Shown in pieces: positions 7,627 to 12,211 of a stretch of 12,211 nt of DNA (the stretch's first letter is position 1; the number at the start of each line of letters is the position of its first letter). Position numbers and translations under genes: made by a program. This DNA is from Gemmatimonadales bacterium (GTDB lineage: Bacteria > Gemmatimonadota > Gemmatimonadetes > Gemmatimonadales > GWC2-71-9): the NCBI GenBank assembly GCA_013816685.1, contig JACDDX010000016.1, forward strand, positions 1 to 12,211, given 5' to 3'. A model generated the notes under the pieces. The model searched no databases. It worked only from the letters and a program-made list of their open reading frames with translations, and had not been told where the DNA came from.

Positions 7627-7634
7627 CTCCTTTT
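7627..7634 (-). promoter_or_regulatory. Ribosome-binding site fixing the phosphoesterase start at 7617
   Basis: On the - strand AAAAGGAG lies 9 nt before the ATG at 7617. It rules out the in-frame start at 7689, whose extra 24 residues (rich in His, Pro and Arg) would sit in front of the lipoprotein signal. Confidence 0.75.
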
Positions 7635-7842
7635 GCGTCGGCGGTGCTGGATGACGACCTTGGCAGCCATGGTGGCGAGCCGCGGTCAAGTGGACATCAA
7701 GCCTCGATTCGCCGGTCGGCGTCCGCGCGCGGATCCTTACATGAACGTCCGGTTCGGGCCGCGCAGCTCTGAGGCTGTCTCATATCGCGGCGGGCAGGCA
7801 CGATGTTGATGAGGGAGGATGCGGAGGCGGGGCGGAGTCGAG

Positions 7843-7871
7843 TTGCCGAGCCACGGCGCGCGCCTTACCTT
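7843..7871 (+). promoter_or_regulatory. Candidate promoter of the pyrR operon, predicting a leaderless mRNA
   Basis: TTGCCG (7843-7848) and TACCTT (7866-7871) are separated by exactly 17 nt. The -35 matches 4 of 6 consensus bases; the -10 has the three most important ones (T1, A2, T6). The pyrR ATG starts 10 nt after the last base of the -10, so transcription would start at or within a few bases of the ATG. No Shine-Dalgarno sequence precedes that ATG, consistent with leaderless translation. Between this promoter and the divergent phosphoesterase gene there is also a perfect palindrome-like repeat, CGCCG GT CGGCG (7710-7721), which could be an operator or chance. Confidence 0.5.
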
Positions 7872-7880
7872 CACGCGCCA

Positions 7881-8438
7881 ATGCCAGACCGGACGATTCT
7901 CCTCGACGACCGCGCCCTCGGCCGGACGCTCGCACGCATGGCCACCGAAATCGTCGAGCGGGCCCGTGGTACCGATGACCTCGTGCTCGTCGGCGTGCAG
8001 CGCCGAGGCGTCGAGCTCGCCGACCGGCTCAAGCGGCTCATCGATCAGGCCGAGGGCGGCGACGTCGCCGTGGGCAAGCTCGACATCACGCTCTACCGCG
8101 ACGATCTCCAGACCATCGGGCCGCGGCCGGTCGTAGGCGAGACCCGGCTCCCCGATCTGGAAGGGACCACGGTGGTCATCGTGGACGACGTGCTCTACAC
8201 CGGCCGGACGGTGCGCGCGGCCCTCGATGAGTGCGCCGATTTCGGTCGGCCTCGCCGCATCCTGCTCTGCGTCCTCATCGACCGCGGCGGACGCGAGCTG
8301 CCGATTCAGGCCGATATCGTGGGCACGACGGCAACGGCTGCTCCGGGAGACCGGGTGGACGTGCTGGTGAGCGAGCTCGACGGCCGCGACGCCGTCGAAC
8401 TCGTACGGCAGAGTGGACCCGCGGAGGCCGCGCGATGA
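7881..8438 (+). CDS. pyrR: PyrR, bifunctional pyrimidine operon regulator / uracil phosphoribosyltransferase
   Basis: A 185-residue protein of the type I phosphoribosyltransferase fold. In other bacteria PyrR senses UMP/UTP, binds pyr mRNA and also makes UMP from uracil and PRPP. The PRPP loop VVIVDDVLYTGRT is at 98-110, an N-terminal GVQRRGVELADR motif is at 38-49, and the PyrR-specific stretch DRGGRELPIQADIVG is at 134-148; many homologues have DRGHRELP here. Length is that of the family. I chose the ATG at 7881 because homology begins there (MPDRTILLDD); in-frame codons back to 7803 add 26 unrelated residues. There is no Shine-Dalgarno sequence, and a promoter-like element ends 9 nt upstream, so it may be leaderless. 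Its stop overlaps the pyrB start (ATGA at 8435-8438). I see no attenuator in front of it, so its RNA target is not evident here. Confidence 0.96.
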   Translation: MPDRTILLDDRALGRTLARMATEIVERARGTDDLVLVGVQRRGVELADRLKRLIDQAEGGDVAVGKLDITLYRDDLQTIGPRPVVGETRLPDLEGTTVVIVDDVLYTGRTVRAALDECADFGRPRRILLCVLIDRGGRELPIQADIVGTTATAAPGDRVDVLVSELDGRDAVELVRQSGPAEAAR

Positions 8439-9397
8439 CCGCGGCGCTGGGCAAGGATCTGGTCGGGCTGGAGGAGCTGAGCGCCGAGCAGCTGCAACTG
8501 ATTCTCGATACCGCCGAGCCGTTCAAGGAGGTGAGCGAGCGTCAGATCAAGAAAGTGCCGGCGCTCCGCGGCAAGACCATCGTCAATCTCTTCTTCGAGG
8601 CTTCCACCCGCACGCGCATCTCGTTCGAGTTCGCCGAGAAGCGGCTCAGTGCGGATACCGTCAATGTGGCGTCGTCGGGCAGCTCGGTGAGCAAAGGCGA
8701 GACGCTGGTGGACACGGCGCGGAACCTCGAGGCCATGCGGATCGACATGGTCGTGATCCGTCACGGCGCCTCGGGCGCGGCCCAGTTCCTGGGCCGCCGG
8801 ATCCGAAGCAACGTCATCAATGCCGGTGATGGCAAACACGAGCACCCGACCCAGGGGCTGCTCGACATGCTCACGCTGCGCGACAAGTTCGGGCGGATCC
8901 GCGGGCTCAAGGTCGCCATCTGCGGCGACATCCTGCACAGCCGCGTGGCGCGCAGCAACATCTGGGGACTGCTCAAGCTCGGTGCCGAAGTGGCCGTATG
9001 CGGGCCGGCGAGCCTGCTCCCCCGCAATGTGAGCGAGCTGGGTGTCACCGTGCTGCCTCGCATCGAGGATGCGATCCAGTGGGCCGACGCGCTCAACGTC
9101 CTCCGGCTGCAGCTCGAGCGGATGCAGGGCGGGTTCCTGCCGTCACTCCGCGAATACAACCGCGTCTTCGGCGTCACCACCGAGCGGCTCGCGCGGGCGC
9201 CGAAGGACCTGGTCATCCTGCATCCGGGGCCGATGAACCGGGGGGTCGAGATCGACAGCGACGTGGCCGATGGCCCGCACAGCGTCATCCTGCCGCAGGT
9301 GACCAACGGCGTCGCCGTGCGCATGGCGGTCCTCTACCTGCTGGCGGGCGGCAAACCCGATCTGGCGGTGCGCGCCGGCCGGGGGGAGGAGCGGTGA
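8435..9397 (+). CDS. pyrB: Aspartate carbamoyltransferase catalytic subunit
   Basis: A 320-residue cytosolic enzyme that joins carbamoyl phosphate and L-aspartate to give N-carbamoyl-L-aspartate, the committed step of pyrimidine synthesis. The carbamoyl-phosphate loop FFEASTRTR is at 53-61, the SSVSKGET loop with the active-site Lys87 is at 83-90, KHEHPTQ is at 134-140, the aspartate-binding RLQLER is at 224-229, and HPGPMNRG is at 263-270. Length matches the class without a fused regulatory or dihydroorotase domain. The ATG at 8435 overlaps the pyrR stop by 4 nt, and GGAGG (8423-8427) lies 7 nt before it, which fixes the start; longer in-frame readings run back through pyrR and are Arg-rich shadow sequence. 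The gene is translationally coupled to pyrR and, through a GTGA overlap, to pyrC. No pyrI regulatory subunit gene is present in the window. Confidence 0.98.
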   Translation: MTAALGKDLVGLEELSAEQLQLILDTAEPFKEVSERQIKKVPALRGKTIVNLFFEASTRTRISFEFAEKRLSADTVNVASSGSSVSKGETLVDTARNLEAMRIDMVVIRHGASGAAQFLGRRIRSNVINAGDGKHEHPTQGLLDMLTLRDKFGRIRGLKVAICGDILHSRVARSNIWGLLKLGAEVAVCGPASLLPRNVSELGVTVLPRIEDAIQWADALNVLRLQLERMQGGFLPSLREYNRVFGVTTERLARAPKDLVILHPGPMNRGVEIDSDVADGPHSVILPQVTNGVAVRMAVLYLLAGGKPDLAVRAGRGEER

Positions 9398-10680
9398 GGC
9401 CGATCGTCGTCCAGGGCGGCCGCGTCATCGATCCGGGCCGGGGCACCGACGACGTCGCGGACGTAGTGATGCTGGAGGGGAAGATTGCAGAGACCGGGCG
9501 CGGGCTCGGTCGGCCTGACGACGCCATCGTCGTCGATGCGTCCGGCAAGATCGTGGCGCCGGGACTCATCGATCTGCACGTCCACCTGCGCGAGCCCGGG
9601 CAGGAGGATGTCGAGACGGTCGCCTCGGGTGCGATGGCCGCCGCCGCCGGCGGGTTCAGCGCCGTGTGCGCGATGCCGAACACCGATCCGGTCACCGACA
9701 ACCAGGCGGCGGTCGGCTTCATCGTGAGCCAGGCACAGCGCGCCGGCCGGGCGCGGGTCTATCCGATCGGGGCGGTCTCGCTGGGGCAGAAGGGAATGCA
9801 GCTCGCGGAGTTCGGGGAACTGGTCGGCGCCGGCGCGGTGGCGGTGAGCGACGACGGCAAGCCGGTGGTCTCCAGCCACCTGATGCGGACCGCGCTCGAA
9901 TACGCCCGGACCTTCAACATCCCGGTCGCCGACCACTGCGAGGATCCGACGCTCGCCGCCGGCGGCGCCATGCACGAAGGGCTGGTCTCGACCAGGCTCG
10001 GCCTCAAGGGCGTGCCAGCCGCGGCGGAAGAGATCATGGTGGCGCGCGACATCCTGCTGGCCGAGCTCACTGGCGGTCACGTGCATCTCTGTCACATGAG
10101 CACGCGAGGCTCGGTCGAGCTGATACGTCGAGCCAAGGAGAAGGGCCTGCGGGTGACGGCGGAGGCGTGTCCCCACCACTTCACGTTGACACACGCCGCC
10201 TGCGAAGGGTACGACACCAACGCGAAGATGAATCCGCCACTCCGCGAGCCCGAGGATCGGGACGCGGTGCGCGAGGGACTGCGCGACGGCACGATCGACG
10301 TGATCTGCACCGATCACGCGCCCCACCACTACGACGCGAAAGAGCGCGAGTTCGATGATGCGCCGAACGGGATCATCGGCCTCGAGACCGCGCTTGGGCT
10401 GGCCATCACCGAGCTGGTGGGCGGCGGCCTCCTCGATCTGCCGACGCTGCTCGTCCGGATGAGCGCCGCGCCGGCCAGGATCTTCAACCTGCCGGGCGGC
10501 TCCCTCGCGCCCGGCTCGCCGGCGGATGTCGTCATCATCGATCCCGACGCACGGTGGGAGGTGCGGCCCGAGTCCTTCCACTCGAAGAGTCGCAACACGC
10601 CATTCGGCGGACGGCAGCTCACCGGCCGGGCGGACGCCACGATCGTCCGCGGACAGGTCGTCTTTCAGCGGGGCGACTGA
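9394..10680 (+). CDS. pyrC: Dihydroorotase, class I
   Basis: A 428-residue zinc amidohydrolase that interconverts N-carbamoyl-aspartate and dihydroorotate. Motifs are the metal-binding DLHVHLREPG (60-69), the substrate loop MPNTDP (94-99), VSDDGKP (151-157), ADHCED (179-184), HLCHMST (231-237) and CTDHAPHH (305-312). In the VSDDG motif an Asp stands where other dihydroorotases have a carboxylated Lys, as in Aquifex and Bacillus class I enzymes. The second-shell NTPFGGRQL near the C terminus (401-409) is also conserved. Class I dihydroorotases are often associated with PyrB, and in Aquifex they form a joint complex; that is possible here. The GTG start at 9394 overlaps the pyrB stop (GTGA), with GGAGG (9385-9389) 4 nt upstream. 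The longer in-frame reading from 8998 is antisense-like sequence within pyrB. All key residues are present. Confidence 0.97.
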   Translation: MRPIVVQGGRVIDPGRGTDDVADVVMLEGKIAETGRGLGRPDDAIVVDASGKIVAPGLIDLHVHLREPGQEDVETVASGAMAAAAGGFSAVCAMPNTDPVTDNQAAVGFIVSQAQRAGRARVYPIGAVSLGQKGMQLAEFGELVGAGAVAVSDDGKPVVSSHLMRTALEYARTFNIPVADHCEDPTLAAGGAMHEGLVSTRLGLKGVPAAAEEIMVARDILLAELTGGHVHLCHMSTRGSVELIRRAKEKGLRVTAEACPHHFTLTHAACEGYDTNAKMNPPLREPEDRDAVREGLRDGTIDVICTDHAPHHYDAKEREFDDAPNGIIGLETALGLAITELVGGGLLDLPTLLVRMSAAPARIFNLPGGSLAPGSPADVVIIDPDARWEVRPESFHSKSRNTPFGGRQLTGRADATIVRGQVVFQRGD

Positions 10681-11342
10681 CGCCGGATCGCGCCACTGCC
10701 GCCACCGGCATCGTGCGCTGCTGCCGGGCACTCTGGCAGGCGGGTCTCATCGCGGGCGCCGACGGCAACGTCTCGGTGCGGCTGGCGCCCAACCGATTGC
10801 TCGTCACTCCGCGCGGGCTCCTCAAGGCCGAGCTCACCCCCGACGACATGGTCGAGGTCGGGCTGGACGGCCGGCACCTCACCGGCTCCCGCCGGGCGAG
10901 CAGCGAATTAGATTTGCATCTACGGGTCTACCGGCGGCGTCCAGATTGCGGGGCGGTGGTCCACGCGCATCCGCCGACCGCTACGGGTTTCGCGGTGGCG
11001 GGCGAATCGATCCCCGGCGATGTCCTCCCCGAGATCACGCTGCTGATGGGTCAGGTGCCGCTGGTGCCGTATGCCACCACCGGCACGCCGGCGCTCGGCG
11101 ATGCCGCAGAACCGTTTCTCGATCGACATGACGCGGTACTGCTCGCCAACCACGGCGCCCTCGCCTGGGGACCGACCCTGGACCTCGCACAGATCCGTAT
11201 GGAAAGTCTGGAGCACGCGGCGCGCATTCTGCTGGCGGCCCGATCGCTCGGCCGGATCACCCGTCTCACACCCGATCAAATCCACGCCCTCGAGCGGCTG
11301 AGAGGAACGCCCCGTCATGGCCCCACCGACTCCGGAGACTGA
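10677..11342 (+). CDS. Class II aldolase/adducin-family protein (FucA/AraD-like)
   Basis: A 221-residue Zn-dependent aldolase or epimerase of the L-fuculose-phosphate aldolase/ribulose-phosphate epimerase superfamily. Counting from a CTG at 10677, GADGNVSVR has Asn31, the catalytic acid is Glu77 (SSELDLH), and the zinc ligands are His96 and His98 (HAHP) and His159 (LANHG). These match E. coli FucA Glu73, His92, His94 and His155 with a constant offset of 4. That register supports an N terminus near 10677. The CTG also overlaps the pyrC stop as CTGA, like the ATGA and GTGA junctions before it. The first in-frame GTG is 10713; it would remove 12 residues of helix 1 and has no ribosome-binding site. 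No other ATG, GTG or TTG occurs in frame between 10554 and 10713. Substrate is unknown; sugar-phosphate cleavage is likely. It has no obvious place in pyrimidine synthesis. It overlaps the next gene by 26 nt. Confidence 0.9.
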   Translation: MTPDRATAATGIVRCCRALWQAGLIAGADGNVSVRLAPNRLLVTPRGLLKAELTPDDMVEVGLDGRHLTGSRRASSELDLHLRVYRRRPDCGAVVHAHPPTATGFAVAGESIPGDVLPEITLLMGQVPLVPYATTGTPALGDAAEPFLDRHDAVLLANHGALAWGPTLDLAQIRMESLEHAARILLAARSLGRITRLTPDQIHALERLRGTPRHGPTDSGD

Positions 11343-12211
11343 CGCGACCATCGAGAGCCTGCTCGAGCAGCGGGCGCAGTACGAGCAATGGATCCAGCGG
11401 CTGGATGCGGCGGGTGAGAAAGCACCGCCAGCCGTGCGGCAGAAGGTGCGCACCGACTACGAAGCGCGTCTGCAGGGGGTCATTCAGCAGCTGCGCGGGC
11501 ACGCCGCCACCATCAACGCCGAGCTCGAGCGGCACCAGTCCGCACAGGCCGAACTCGACCGCGAGCGCCGCACGGCGGAGGAAGCGCTCTCCGAGGCCGA
11601 GGTGCGGTATGCGGTGGGCGAGTTCTCCGACGAGGAATGGAATCGGATCAGCGACGTGGCCCAGGAGCAGCTGGAGCGACTGCGCGGCGAGCTCCGGACC
11701 GAGGGCGACGAGATCGCCCGGCTCGCGGAAGTCCAGCAGTTGATCTCGGCCCCGCGCCGGCCGGCCCCGGCCGCAACGGTCGCTCCGCAGGCGCCGGCCA
11801 CCACGGTCACCCACCAGATGTATGAGCCCGAGCCTTCGCCGGATCCGGTCTCGGTGTCGCCGGTGGCTCAAGCACCGGCATACCAGCAGCCGCCCTCTCA
11901 AGCACCCGCGCCGCAGCACGCGCCCGCGCCCCCCGCACCGGCTCACCACGCGACCGGTCCTGAGGCCGCCTCGAATCAGGCTCCCGGAAACCAGGCTCGT
12001 ACAGCCACCGGGGCGCCGGCCGGGCACGGAGTGGCAGCGAACGCGTTTGATGAGATGACTTTCCTCAAGTCGGTATCCGAGGACGAGCGCCCCGCGGCCG
12101 CTCCACCGTCGCGGCGGCCGAGCAATCCAGGGACCGGGGGCCAAGGCCGAGCGGAGGGTGCGGTCGCCTCCGCGCCGGCGGGGGCGGCGCCCGCGTCCAC
12201 CGGTCCTGGGT
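11317..12211 (+). CDS. Coiled-coil, Pro/Ala-rich protein, C terminus outside window
   Basis: An open frame of at least 298 residues that continues past the window end. The ATG at 11317 has AGAGGA (11301-11306) 10 nt upstream and lies inside the last 26 nt of the aldolase gene. There is no signal peptide. Residues about 10-145 are charged, Glu/Arg/Leu/Gln-rich and alpha-helical, probably a coiled-coil hairpin, with the helix-breaking YAVGEFSDEEW at 98-108 between two helical parts. Residues about 146-240 are low-complexity and rich in Pro, Ala, Gln and His, so likely disordered. A short ordered-looking motif, AFDEMTFLKSV, is at 243-253, and Pro/Gly/Ala-rich sequence resumes after it. I do not recognise the family. 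Coiled coil, disordered linker and short motif suggest a scaffold or adaptor; a further folded domain may lie beyond the window. The overlap implies co-expression with the pyr operon, but no functional link is visible. Confidence 0.85.
   Translation, partial: MAPPTPETDATIESLLEQRAQYEQWIQRLDAAGEKAPPAVRQKVRTDYEARLQGVIQQLRGHAATINAELERHQSAQAELDRERRTAEEALSEAEVRYAVGEFSDEEWNRISDVAQEQLERLRGELRTEGDEIARLAEVQQLISAPRRPAPAATVAPQAPATTVTHQMYEPEPSPDPVSVSPVAQAPAYQQPPSQAPAPQHAPAPPAPAHHATGPEAASNQAPGNQARTATGAPAGHGVAANAFDEMTFLKSVSEDERPAAAPPSRRPSNPGTGGQGRAEGAVASAPAGAAPASTGPG

Noticed and set aside
7764..7777. Hairpin CAGC TCTGAG GCTG upstream of pyrR, reminiscent of a PyrR-binding loop
   Set aside because: The hexaloop does not fit the CNGNGA pattern of known PyrR sites, the stem is only 4 bp, and it lies upstream of the proposed promoter so it would not be in that transcript.
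9334..10731. A 465-codon - strand open frame opposite pyrC
   Set aside because: Antisense shadow of a fully conserved dihydroorotase; composition is Arg/Asp/His-rich with no motif.
11266..12144. A 292-codon - strand open frame opposite the coiled-coil gene
   Set aside because: The + strand frame has a ribosome-binding site, operon overlap and a sensible helical pattern; the - strand frame is Arg/Gly-rich low-complexity sequence.

Overview
The window is high-GC DNA (by eye well above 60%) from a Gram-negative, outer-membrane bacterium: it has a TonB-dependent receptor and several lipoproteins. Ig-like lipoprotein enzymes, a pyrR-pyrB-pyrC operon and probable leaderless starts together make me favour Gemmatimonadota, but this is inference with no marker gene behind it.

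Layout. The window opens inside a tRNA-Ser(GGA) gene on the + strand (1-54). From 74 to 7617 every gene is on the - strand. Read in transcription order these are: two tandem paralogous secreted lipoproteins, each an array of bacterial Ig-like (Big_2) domains ending in a calcineurin-like metallophosphoesterase (7617-5698, then 5436-3250); a small exported Cys/His-rich protein (3172-2777); a TonB-dependent outer-membrane receptor (2676-571); and a small lipoprotein (529-74). The last three look like a cell-envelope uptake cassette, perhaps for a metal, though the substrate cannot be read from the sequence. The two phosphoesterases are clearly a duplication: the catalytic domains are about 80% identical over a hand-aligned 109-residue stretch, while the Ig arrays have diverged and differ by one unit.

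From 7881 to the window end the genes are on the + strand and tightly packed: pyrR, pyrB and pyrC (regulator, aspartate carbamoyltransferase and dihydroorotase of de novo pyrimidine synthesis), a class II aldolase/adducin-family protein, and the start of a coiled-coil, Pro/Ala-rich protein that runs off the end. The first three junctions are 4-nt stop/start overlaps (ATGA, GTGA and, most simply, CTGA), and the last is a 26-nt overlap. This implies one polycistronic, translationally coupled unit. A promoter-like sequence ends 9 nt before the pyrR ATG, so the operon may start with a leaderless mRNA and have no room for a classical PyrR attenuator.

The intergenic stretches 5437-5697 and 7618-7880 hold no gene I can support. 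I see no IS element, CRISPR array, integrase or phage gene. The points most worth a second look are the Cys/His-rich protein-receptor-lipoprotein cassette, the duplicated Ig-phosphoesterases, the apparent CTG start with the unexplained aldolase in the pyr operon, and the leaderless starts.
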